Shown piece by piece: positions 7,010-15,320 of a stretch of DNA of 39,184 nt. Location: the IMG/VR virus record IMGVR_UViG_3300033551_000018, positions 1 to 39,184 of that record; one strand, 5' to 3'. The notes beneath the pieces are model-generated. The model was given only the letters and a program-made list of their open reading frames with translations, made no database searches and had not been told where the DNA came from. The DNA comes from a virus. Position 1 is the first letter of the stretch; each line of letters opens with the position of its first letter. The position numbers and the translations under genes were made by a program.

Positions 7010-7563
7010 AGTTCGCCTATGCCGATCCGCCGTACCTCGGGCAGGGAGCCAAGCTCTATGGCGATTTGCATGCAGAGGCAGCCGACTGCGACACTCTTGA
7101 GTGGCACGCCCAGTTGCTAGAGCGGCTTTCGCAGGAATACCCGGACGGATGGGCTCTCAGCGCCAGCAGCCCGTCCTTGCGCCACATCTTGCCCATGTGC
7201 CCAGAGGACTGTCGCGTGGGGGCATGGGTGAAGCCTTTTTGCGCGTGGAAGCCGAACAGCAACCCAGCTTACGCCTGGGAGCCGGTCATTTTCCGAGGAG
7301 GACGTAAGAGGACATGGCGCAAAGACCGTTCAAGAGAAACAGTCCGCGACTACATCTCTGCTCCCATGATGATGCGTAAGGGTTTTGTCGGCGCCAAGCC
7401 GCCTCAATTCGTGCGCTGGATTATCGAGGTGCTAGGTGTAGAGCCGCAAGACCGCTTCGACGATCTATTCCCCGGCTCTGGGGCCGTCGCCGAGGCGCTC
7501 CAGGCATGGCGAGAAGCGGCGTCGGGGGCATGCCAAGCGCCGCTGTTTGAAGATGCGTGTTAG
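7006..7563 (+). CDS. DNA adenine methyltransferase-like protein (DPPY type)
   Basis: This encodes 185 residues from a GTG start. The catalytic DPPY motif is at residues 7-10, and the AdoMet-binding loop DLFPGSGAV is at 153-161. The order catalytic-then-AdoMet matches beta-class amino-methyltransferases. The intervening 140 residues are short for a target-recognition domain, so specificity may be low. GAKPPQFVRWII (129-140) corresponds to the helix before motif I. Phage orphan methylases of this kind protect genomes from restriction. It ends the rightward operon, 5 nt from the convergent late operon stop. It is small but appears intact. Confidence 0.85.
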   Translation: MKFAYADPPYLGQGAKLYGDLHAEAADCDTLEWHAQLLERLSQEYPDGWALSASSPSLRHILPMCPEDCRVGAWVKPFCAWKPNSNPAYAWEPVIFRGGRKRTWRKDRSRETVRDYISAPMMMRKGFVGAKPPQFVRWIIEVLGVEPQDRFDDLFPGSGAVAEALQAWREAASGACQAPLFEDAC

Positions 7564-7568
7564 CCAGA

Positions 7569-8819
7569 TTATGACTTGAACTCGACCGCGGCCACGGCCC
7601 AGTTCGCTGCCGTCGTGGCCGCCGCCGAGTTGACCGCCATGGTCTCGGTGGCTCCGAGCGTTCCGCCGGTCTTGGTAGCGAAGCTGGCCGCCACATCGGC
7701 GGTGGCGGAGGTCCCGGTCTGGTCCTCGCTCTGCTCCGTCCAGGTGCCGCCGACGTTGAGCGGATCGACCGCCCCGGAGCCGGCGCCGCCCACTCCCAGC
7801 CACAAGGACCCGGCCGCCTGCGACGCCACCCCGGCGCTGTGGCTGGAGATCGCGGCGCCGTTATAGCTGTTGGCGACCGCCGCCCCGACGATGTACGGGC
7901 TCAGGTTGGCCACGTCGTCCACCCGGGCCACGAGCTGCGCCAGGTTGCGGTTGCTGGTGATGACCAAGCTGCCCGCCAGCCCCGGCGTCAACCCGGTGAC
8001 GTAGCCGACGCCGACAAAGCAGCGGCCGATGACGCCGCTCGGGTGGGCCTGGCTGCCCGACGGGAACACCACCGCCTTGCCCTGGAAGGTGGCCGTCAGG
8101 GCATTGTAAGCCTGCGTCACCGTGGTCTGGCAGACGTAGCGGATCACGCAGGAGCGCCCGGCCGGGGTGTGCTGGGTGGCGCCGGTCAGGCTGACCCCTG
8201 TGGCTGAGACTTTGGTCGGCGTCCCCGATCCCAACACCGGGCTGACGGTCGTGGTCTCGACGTCGATCCGGCGGATCAAGATGGTCGAGATGCCATCCCC
8301 TAGATACGAGAGGGTCCAGGCCGTCCCGCCCGTCGCCGCCGGGGCACCATGGAAGGCACTCCAGTCAGCCTCGGCACTCCCATGTCGGGAGATGACTTCC
8401 ACCAGCCGGTCACCATTGCCGAGGTCGGTGATGGCCACGGACAGAAGGTAGGCAGCCGCCTGGACGGCCGCTTCCGTCACTGTCCAGGTCTGGGTGTCGA
8501 TCGTCATCATCACCGCGCTGCTGGCAGTGGATGGCGCGATGACGATGTAGCGCCTGGTGCCGGCCCGCACGTAGGCGCGGGTGCGCACGGTCGGCCCGAT
8601 CGAGCCCACCGCATTGCGCTGGATGCCGTGGCCGCTGGTGGCCGTGTTCTCGGTCAGGGTCACGAGCGGCGGGTTGAGCTCGGAGCCGCCCTCGGTCCTG
8701 GTGACGCCACCGACCAGCCACTCAGCCCCGGTGATCGCCGCCGGCCCATCCGGCACGGCGTCGGGCCCGGCCACGGCTGCCTTCGAGTGCATGGCCGTGA
8801 CACTGAGAAACCCTGGCAT
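7569..8819 (-). CDS. Probable virion surface/tail protein, last gene of late operon
   Basis: This encodes 416 residues from the ATG at 8819, overlapping the tailspike stop (TGATG). The composition is rich in A, G, T, S and V with few charged residues, typical of beta-sandwich virion proteins. The C-terminal end, AANWAVAAVEFKS, is a pattern I associate with repeated phage and prophage surface proteins. No enzyme motif is visible. It follows the tailspike directly, so it may be a receptor-binding or carbohydrate-binding accessory. The next gene to the left is on the opposite strand and convergent. Confidence 0.7.
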   Translation of the reverse strand: MPGFLSVTAMHSKAAVAGPDAVPDGPAAITGAEWLVGGVTRTEGGSELNPPLVTLTENTATSGHGIQRNAVGSIGPTVRTRAYVRAGTRRYIVIAPSTASSAVMMTIDTQTWTVTEAAVQAAAYLLSVAITDLGNGDRLVEVISRHGSAEADWSAFHGAPAATGGTAWTLSYLGDGISTILIRRIDVETTTVSPVLGSGTPTKVSATGVSLTGATQHTPAGRSCVIRYVCQTTVTQAYNALTATFQGKAVVFPSGSQAHPSGVIGRCFVGVGYVTGLTPGLAGSLVITSNRNLAQLVARVDDVANLSPYIVGAAVANSYNGAAISSHSAGVASQAAGSLWLGVGGAGSGAVDPLNVGGTWTEQSEDQTGTSATADVAASFATKTGGTLGATETMAVNSAAATTAANWAVAAVEFKS

Positions 8820-11800
8820 CAAGAGGTCGCCAAGGTGAGGACATCCGCTGCCAGAACCTTGACCGCGCGCACGGTGCCGATCGCGGGGATCGCCACCGAC
8901 AGCATGTCGCCGGTCGCCAGCGACTGGGCGGCCCCGCCAGCCCCGACCGTGTGCGCGCCCCCGGCCACCAAAGTGATGCTGAAGCCCGCCTCGTTGGGGA
9001 TCGTGACATTGCCCGAGGTCGTATACACGCCGCCGCTATAGGCGTTGGTCAGAGCTCCGGTGACGGTGCCGCTCCTCACCTTGACCCCGCCGGTGAGGGT
9101 GCCACCGGCCAGGGCCAGCTTGGCGTCCAGGGCGGTCTGCTGCGCGGTGCTGACCGGCTTGGCCGTGTCGGCGGTATTGTCCACGCTGCCCAGGCCGACG
9201 TCCGCCTTGGTCAGGGCCAGGAGTGTCTTGGTCTGCGCCGCCGTCAGCGCCTGCGGGACACCGGTGCTGGTAATCCGGCCGATCACCGTATCGGCCGCCA
9301 GATTGGCCATCTTGGCGAGCGTCACGGCACCCGGGTCGATCGTCCAGGTGGCCCCTGAGCCGCTGACGGTGATGTCGGTCTTGTCGCCATCGGTGACACC
9401 ACCGCCGCCGAACACCGTGGTCGGCCCGATCGCCACGGCCGTCTGCACCGAGCCGAGGTCACGAGCGAAGAAGCTGGCGCTCGGCATGTTCTCGTAGAGG
9501 GCGCCGATCGGGGTCCAGTCCGTGACGATATCGGCCCCTGCTGTCCGTGTTGCCCCTGACTTCAGCATGAACCGGAGATTGCTGAACTTGATGACGAAGT
9601 CCGGGTTGTTGCCGGCGTAGAGATGGATAAAGCAGTAGACAGCAGTGCCGAGCTTGGCCTGAAAGACGCCATTCCCGATATAAGACTGCTGCACCTCGCG
9701 CAGGAACCTTATACCCTTGATGCTGAAATCTTCGACGTTGCACTTCTCCATGGAGATATTTGGGTAGGATGCGGTATTGAAGCCGGTACCATCATCGATC
9801 TTGTAGGTAGTCGAGCCACCGACCGGGGCCGTCGTCCAGTTGGGGCTCACCGTCGCGACGCGGGCCGCGGTATAGCCGGTGATCAGCCGCCGCTCACCGA
9901 GCACACCTGTGCCGCCGGTGATCTCTGCCCACTGGTCTTCATATTCATTGGCGAAGCCGGCAGCGCTGCCCGCCAGGGTGATGCTGTTGGCAGACCCACC
10001 CGCTGCCGTGCCGGTGATGTCGGCCTTGCCACCGAAGATAGCCCAGTGGGTACCGCTGTTGATGCCGGTGCAGGAGATCAGGTTGGCCGAGCCGGGGATG
10101 CGGAACCCGGCCATGCCGGCCTTTCGGATGTCACCAGCATAGCAGTTGAAGAGAACGACCGAGTTGCCACCGAAGATATTGAAGCCGTTTCCATTGTAGG
10201 AATAGGCACGAACACCGGACATCCTGTGGCTGAAGTGTAATGCTATATCAAGAGCATGACCTCCTGCATCGACCCATAGGTTCTCGAAGAGACTATCGTA
10301 GACAAGAGTGCTAAAACCGGAGGTGATACCTTTACCCGTCCCGCCAGTCGCCTCTATTCCGAAGTCCCGCAGCACGCCGCGCCAGCTAGTGCCTGTCAAT
10401 GTGATGCAATTGACCCCGGTGTCGGGCCGCAGGACGGATTGATAGTCACCCTCGCCGAAGAGCGTTTGACCGCGATTTTGAACTCCAGTGCCACCGATAC
10501 CACCCAGCACGAGGCCGGGAGCGCCGATGCGATAGCCGGCCGTGGTCCGTGGCAGGAAGACCGACCGTCCGCTGTTCCAGGCGGCCTGGATGGCCGCCGT
10601 GTCGTTGGCCGTGTTGTCGCCAACGGCGCCATAGTCCTTGGCCGAGACGACATCACCGAGCTTGGACCCGAGCGTGCGGGACGCCGTGCCGGACCACACC
10701 CCGGTATCGGACGGGGTGGCGCCGCCGCCACCGCCGCCGCCGCCAGGCAGATCGCTGAGCAGCACCTTGCGGATGGCCGTGGCGCTGGCGTCGTAGGTGG
10801 CCACATAGTCAGTGGCCCCGTCCGGCGTGCCGTCCGCCGTGAGGCTGTTGATGTCCAGCGCCAGCGTGCGGTTGGCACTGAGGTCGCCGCCACCGGTGAG
10901 GCCCGCGCCCGCCGTGATGGTGCGCGAGGTCGGCACCCGGTCGGTGAGCTCGCCCTGCACGTAGGCGGTGGTGGCGACCTGGGCGGTACTGGTATCGGCT
11001 CCGGCGGTAGGCGCGGTGGGCGTGCCGGTCAGGGCGGGCGAGGCCAGCGGGGCCTTGGCGTCGAGAGCGCCTTGCAGCCCGGTGGTGTCGGCCACGGCAT
11101 GGGTGTGGACAGTACCGGCATAGCGGCCATCCCCGTCCGCCCGGGTCAGGACGGAGGTGCTGGCCGCCGTGCCCAGCGCCCGTTTCGCGAAGGTGTCGGC
11201 GCCGGTTTGCTCGACCAGCCCCGCCGTGGTCGTCAGCCCGGCCAAGGCGGTCAAGGTGCCGTCCAGCGGCTGCCTGGCCGCCAGGTCGGCCGGAAGATTG
11301 GTGATGTCGCTCTGCGCATGGGCATGGCTGGAGGCAGCCGCACCCAGCGTGGTGAGCTGCGCCGAGGCGCTGGCATCGTCGAGCAGCGCCCGCCCCGCGG
11401 CCGTGCAGACGAGCTCTTGCACCGCGCCGGCGCCTACCGTGCCCAGCACCCGATCGGCCGCTACGTTCTGGATCTTGGCGTAGGTGACGCTGCCGTCGAT
11501 GATGTCGGCGGTGATCGAGGGCGTGGCATCGGTGTAGGTGAAGTCGATCCGGCCGCTATCGATCAGGATATTGCCGACCGCATCCTGCGCGGCTTCATCG
11601 GTGTAGCCGCCGCCGGCGGTGATGGCGGAGCTGACGAAGGCCGTCGTGGCGATCTTGGTGGTGCTGTCGCCGAGCGTCGGGGTGGGCGAGGTCGGGGTGC
11701 CGAGGAAGGCAGGCGAGGTCAGCCCGGCCTTGGCGTCGAGGGCTGGCTGGAGCCCGGCCACGTCGCCGATCGTATGGCCGTGCGCGACCGGGGCCTTGCC

Positions 11801-12550
11801 GTCCAGGGCCACCGAGAGGCCCGTCACCTCACCGATGACGTGGCTGTGGACGGTGGCGGCCTTGCCGTCGAGGGTCGTCTGCAAGCCGGTGACGTCGGCG
11901 ACCACATGGCTGTGGACGGTGTTGGCCTTGCCCGTCAGGGTCGTGGCCAGCCCGGTGATGTCGCTCTGCGCGTGGCCATGCACGGTCGCGGCATAGCGGG
12001 CATCGGCATCGCCCCGGGTCGGGATATCGCTGGTCGTGGCTACGCCGATGCCGCGCTTGTCGAAGACATCCGGCCCGGTCTGCTCGAGGAGACCGGTGAT
12101 GCCGGAAAGGCCACTGAGGGCGGTCAGGGTGGGGTCGAGGGTGGGTGCAGGGACGGTGATGGTCAGGCGGCCCAGGGCGTCGTCATAGGCTACGGTGGCG
12201 CCGCTGTGGCCCGCCGAGAACATGCCGGCTACGATATCTTCGCATTGTTCCTGGGTGAGCCCGGCGCCACTGCCACCCGCCGCCGAGAGCTGGAGGGTGC
12301 CGGCGTCGTCATCATAGGTGACGGTGACGTTGGTGTGCCCGCCCGCGGTGAGCATGGCGGCGACCAGGTCTTGCACCCCTTCGACGTCGAGCTCGCCGCC
12401 GCTGGCCCCGCCATTGGCGAGCTGCATCGGCTGCCACCCCGCGTCGAACAGCTCCTCGAGCGTGGCCACGCCCGCCGCATCATAATCGAAGCGGTAGGCT
12501 CCCAAGACGCGGCCTGTCTTGTGCCAGACGATCGCCCGCTCGGTGGTCAT
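8819..12550 (-). CDS. Tailspike / tail fibre with pectate-lyase-fold beta-helix
   Basis: This encodes 1243 residues. The first 600 residues are fibre repeats of about 20 residues (VTGLQTTLDGKAATVHSHV, VTGLSVALDGKA, VAGLQPALDAKA) ending with a Gly run (about 600-607). At about residue 635 the motif AKDYGAVGDNTANDTAAIQA marks a Pectate_lyase_3 right-handed beta-helix running to about residue 1000. Such trimeric spikes bind and often cleave capsule, LPS or exopolysaccharide. A further fibre segment (GLGSVDNTADTAKPVSTAQQ) lies near 1120-1140, before a short beta domain at the end. The beta-helix DNA (about 9,580-10,400) is clearly less GC-rich than the flanks, suggesting exchange of the receptor-binding module. 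The catalytic residues cannot be named. Confidence 0.88.
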   Translation of the reverse strand: MTTERAIVWHKTGRVLGAYRFDYDAAGVATLEELFDAGWQPMQLANGGASGGELDVEGVQDLVAAMLTAGGHTNVTVTYDDDAGTLQLSAAGGSGAGLTQEQCEDIVAGMFSAGHSGATVAYDDALGRLTITVPAPTLDPTLTALSGLSGITGLLEQTGPDVFDKRGIGVATTSDIPTRGDADARYAATVHGHAQSDITGLATTLTGKANTVHSHVVADVTGLQTTLDGKAATVHSHVIGEVTGLSVALDGKAPVAHGHTIGDVAGLQPALDAKAGLTSPAFLGTPTSPTPTLGDSTTKIATTAFVSSAITAGGGYTDEAAQDAVGNILIDSGRIDFTYTDATPSITADIIDGSVTYAKIQNVAADRVLGTVGAGAVQELVCTAAGRALLDDASASAQLTTLGAAASSHAHAQSDITNLPADLAARQPLDGTLTALAGLTTTAGLVEQTGADTFAKRALGTAASTSVLTRADGDGRYAGTVHTHAVADTTGLQGALDAKAPLASPALTGTPTAPTAGADTSTAQVATTAYVQGELTDRVPTSRTITAGAGLTGGGDLSANRTLALDINSLTADGTPDGATDYVATYDASATAIRKVLLSDLPGGGGGGGGATPSDTGVWSGTASRTLGSKLGDVVSAKDYGAVGDNTANDTAAIQAAWNSGRSVFLPRTTAGYRIGAPGLVLGGIGGTGVQNRGQTLFGEGDYQSVLRPDTGVNCITLTGTSWRGVLRDFGIEATGGTGKGITSGFSTLVYDSLFENLWVDAGGHALDIALHFSHRMSGVRAYSYNGNGFNIFGGNSVVLFNCYAGDIRKAGMAGFRIPGSANLISCTGINSGTHWAIFGGKADITGTAAGGSANSITLAGSAAGFANEYEDQWAEITGGTGVLGERRLITGYTAARVATVSPNWTTAPVGGSTTYKIDDGTGFNTASYPNISMEKCNVEDFSIKGIRFLREVQQSYIGNGVFQAKLGTAVYCFIHLYAGNNPDFVIKFSNLRFMLKSGATRTAGADIVTDWTPIGALYENMPSASFFARDLGSVQTAVAIGPTTVFGGGGVTDGDKTDITVSGSGATWTIDPGAVTLAKMANLAADTVIGRITSTGVPQALTAAQTKTLLALTKADVGLGSVDNTADTAKPVSTAQQTALDAKLALAGGTLTGGVKVRSGTVTGALTNAYSGGVYTTSGNVTIPNEAGFSITLVAGGAHTVGAGGAAQSLATGDMLSVAIPAIGTVRAVKVLAADVLTLATS

Positions 12551-13275
12551 TAGGCAGTCCTTCTGAACCAGGCGGTCACGTACCGCTTGGGCAGGGTAAT
12601 GTCGTGGGTGTGGTCGTCTACATCGTCGATATTGTGGGCGTGACTGCCGCCGCCGCCCGTGCCGCCGATCTGCTGCCCCGGATCGTTGTCACCAGCGCCG
12701 GTATAGCCGGGATAGTTCAGAACATTATCATCGTCTAACATCAACCCGCCGGTGGGATCGGCGGTCCCGGCCGCAGTGCTGATCCTGGTCGGGTGGCCAT
12801 GCAGCGGCATCTGGGCGATGGTCAGGGTATGCGCCCCAGTGACCCCGCCGTGATCATGGCCCCCGGCTAGCCCGGTCTCGGCCGCGGTGTTGGTCCCCAC
12901 CGTAGCACCGGGGGTGTAGAGGCTGCCCGCCGTGACCAGAAAGGCGTCGGTGGCCTGCAGCGTCCACGTCGCCGTGAGCCCGGATGGGGTAAGCCCGGCG
13001 CCGGACGTGCTGTTCCAGCCGCGCTCGGAGCCGACCGGCCAGTAGTCGTCGTAGGCTTGCTGCCGCGTGCGCCCAGCGAACTTGGTACTGTTGTCGGCCA
13101 GGCCGGAGGTGGGTACGCCGCCCTTGATGCTCTCGCGGAGCTCGGCAATGCCGGCCATGACGACTCTAAGCGTGTCGCTCACCCGGCTCCATACCACCCC
13201 GCCTTCGGGCGCACCGAGCGGGGCGGCTGCACTGTTGAGCGCGGGATCGGTGGACCACTGCTCGTTGTAGGTCAC
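12550..13275 (-). CDS. Tail-collar/short tail-fibre tip-like protein with HxH metal motifs
   Basis: This encodes 241 residues. The GTG at 13275 is preferred to one at 13302 because AGGAGG lies 7 nt upstream and the start then overlaps the upstream stop (GTGA). The C-terminal half resembles phage tail-collar or fibre-tip domains: GAHTLTIAQMPLHGHP, GGGGSHAHNIDD, DDHTHDITLP and PKRYVTAWFRR. The paired HxH motifs match the metal-binding tip of T4 gp12-like fibres. It probably forms a trimeric tip or fibre attached beside the tailspike. It ends with TAATG coupling to the tailspike gene. Confidence 0.8.
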   Translation of the reverse strand: MTYNEQWSTDPALNSAAAPLGAPEGGVVWSRVSDTLRVVMAGIAELRESIKGGVPTSGLADNSTKFAGRTRQQAYDDYWPVGSERGWNSTSGAGLTPSGLTATWTLQATDAFLVTAGSLYTPGATVGTNTAAETGLAGGHDHGGVTGAHTLTIAQMPLHGHPTRISTAAGTADPTGGLMLDDDNVLNYPGYTGAGDNDPGQQIGGTGGGGSHAHNIDDVDDHTHDITLPKRYVTAWFRRTA

Positions 13276-15320
13276 TCGCCTTCCTCCTGTATCTTCTGCC
13301 ACTCCTCGGCAGCGCGCCTACTGAGGTCGGCGGTAAAGTTGTTGGGGCTGAAAGATTGTGGCCGGTTGACCGCGTTGCGGAGATTGCCGGTCAGCCAGCG
13401 AACAAAGCCTGGGCGAGTAAAGAGCAGCGAAGAACCGCCCGCACCAACCACTGCGCTGGCGGTAGCCCATGGGGCGTTTACGGCACCCAGGACCAAGCCA
13501 ATGTTTTGCATGACACCCGCAGTGTTGGAGTGATTGGCCAGCTTCTGCACGTTGCGCATATCGCCAGCGATGGTAGACAGATCACGCATCGCCTGCATGG
13601 CTGGTTCGTAGCGGGTGCCGGAAAAGGCGGCGTTCAGCGTGCCCTTCTCGTTCAGCTCATTGAAGTTGGTCAGGAAGGTTGACCACGAGAAGTCGCCGGC
13701 CTCGTTCACCGCCCCCGGCTTGCCGCGTCCAAGGGTGTTCCACAGGCTGGCCGCTACGGCGTCATAGGCTTGCGGGTCGTAGCGGCTGACGGCGCGGCGA
13801 AAGGTACGGAAGCGCCGAGCATCGCCGCGCAGATAGGTCCAAGCGCGGACATCATCGCCGCGATCGACGATCTTGTTCAGCACCTCGGCCGGAGCCTCGG
13901 CACCACGATGCGGCGAGCGGAAGAAACGAATGAAGCGGTCGGTGCGGCGAGCCTCGGCGGCGGCATCCCCGCCAGCCTGCTGGGCTGTGTTCATCAGCCC
14001 GCGGCGCATCTCTCCATAGACCCGCCGCAGCAGTTGCGGTGAGCCGCGCTGCACGTAGCCGGTCACGTCGGGTGTTTCCAGCTCCTGGCCTAGTTCAGTG
14101 CGCAGCCCCCGCGCCGTCTCCCACGAGAGCCCCCCGGTCGTCTGGGCATCCTGTAGGTAGCGGTCGATCCGCTCGATCACCGGGCGATAGGTGGCCGTTC
14201 TGGACTCCGGGGCCTGCCCCATCTCGGCAACGAGCTGCTGCCGCAGGGTCGTCAGCGGCGTCACGTCGTAGGCTTGGCCGCCGACCAGCCCCGCCACCCG
14301 GTCGAGCCGGTCGTTGATCTCGGCATCGAAGTTCTGTCCCCGGCGCCCGGCTCGGGTGGCGCTGAAGCCGGCTGGCGGTGCCGGTGCCCCTGGCCTGGCC
14401 TGGCCTGTTCGCTCGGCCGTCCCACGCGCCAGGATGCCCGCCTGCTGGGGCGTCTCGACCCCGGCCCGGGTTGGCGAGATCAGCCGAGCGGTGTTGGCAA
14501 CGGCCGTCTCGGCTTGCTCGGCCGCGAGCCGATTGCGGGCGATGATCGGCCCGGCCGATGGGGCAAATTGAGCCCCTGCCTGCTCCAGCATCTGCACCGG
14601 CTTGGAGCCGACCATGCCGAGGGTGGGCTCGATCCCAAGTCGGTCTGCTGCCGCTACCGTGGCCGGTGCCTGCGGGCCAAGGGTGACGCCGCCACTCTGG
14701 GCTGCCCGGTTGGTCAGGTAGCCCGCCCCAGCACCCAGCGGGGCTGCAATGGCGGCACTAGTCCCGGCCTTGGTGAGCCGATCCTTCATCCCCTCGCCAG
14801 AGCCGAACCCAGAGAGCGCAGCTGAGACCGCAGACCGGCCCGCCGTGGCCAGAGGCCCGCCGGCAGCGCTCAGTACCGGGTTGACGATGCTGCCGCCGAC
14901 CTCGCCCACCACCTGCGCTGCTTTAGGCATCAGTTTCGCCGCCAGCCGGCGCTCCTCGAGCCCGCGGTCCTTGGCCGTGCTCAGGCTCTCACCACGACGT
15001 AGGGCACGGATCGGCGCCGCCCCATAGGCGCTCACCTCGTCCATTGCGTTGAAGCCAAAGGCGTTGACCACGCCTTGCTCAATCCCTTGGCTGATCCCCG
15101 TAGGGTCGATCCCTCGGCCTGCCCGTTCCTTCGCTCCCTTAACCGCCGCCTTGTACTCGTCCATTTTCCAGCCGCTCTCGCCGAGAAACTCGGTAATGCG
15201 CGGCAGCGGCGTGCGGCTCGCCACCATCTCGCCCACGGCGTCGTAGAGGTCGGTGAGCTTGACCCGTTCCTGAGTGCCGCCGCCGGCCTGCTCGGTCACG
15301 ACCTCGCGGATGGTGGGCAT
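13272..15320 (-). CDS. Internal virion / DNA-ejection protein (large, Ala/Gly-rich)
   Basis: This encodes 682 residues. The composition is helical and Ala/Gly/Arg-rich, with amphipathic or weakly hydrophobic stretches such as AAIAAPLGAGAGYL and VMQNIGLVLGAVN that could insert into membranes. No lytic-transglycosylase motif is visible. Position between a conserved internal protein and fibre genes matches the ejection proteins of podoviruses (P22 gp16/gp20 or T7 gp15/gp16-like), which leave the head with the DNA and form a conduit. The ATG overlaps the upstream stop (TAATG). Function is inferred from order and composition. Confidence 0.65.
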   Translation of the reverse strand: MPTIREVVTEQAGGGTQERVKLTDLYDAVGEMVASRTPLPRITEFLGESGWKMDEYKAAVKGAKERAGRGIDPTGISQGIEQGVVNAFGFNAMDEVSAYGAAPIRALRRGESLSTAKDRGLEERRLAAKLMPKAAQVVGEVGGSIVNPVLSAAGGPLATAGRSAVSAALSGFGSGEGMKDRLTKAGTSAAIAAPLGAGAGYLTNRAAQSGGVTLGPQAPATVAAADRLGIEPTLGMVGSKPVQMLEQAGAQFAPSAGPIIARNRLAAEQAETAVANTARLISPTRAGVETPQQAGILARGTAERTGQARPGAPAPPAGFSATRAGRRGQNFDAEINDRLDRVAGLVGGQAYDVTPLTTLRQQLVAEMGQAPESRTATYRPVIERIDRYLQDAQTTGGLSWETARGLRTELGQELETPDVTGYVQRGSPQLLRRVYGEMRRGLMNTAQQAGGDAAAEARRTDRFIRFFRSPHRGAEAPAEVLNKIVDRGDDVRAWTYLRGDARRFRTFRRAVSRYDPQAYDAVAASLWNTLGRGKPGAVNEAGDFSWSTFLTNFNELNEKGTLNAAFSGTRYEPAMQAMRDLSTIAGDMRNVQKLANHSNTAGVMQNIGLVLGAVNAPWATASAVVGAGGSSLLFTRPGFVRWLTGNLRNAVNRPQSFSPNNFTADLSRRAAEEWQKIQEEGE

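Noticed and set aside
11000-12300. Repeated segments resembling a repeat array
   Set aside because: They are coding fibre repeats within one frame, diverged in DNA and explained by the LDGKA...HSH protein pattern.
10439-12553. 704-codon open frame on the plus strand across the tailspike gene
   Set aside because: It is the antisense of the fibre repeats; the Gly/Arg-rich composition and lack of an SD show a GC-driven shadow frame.
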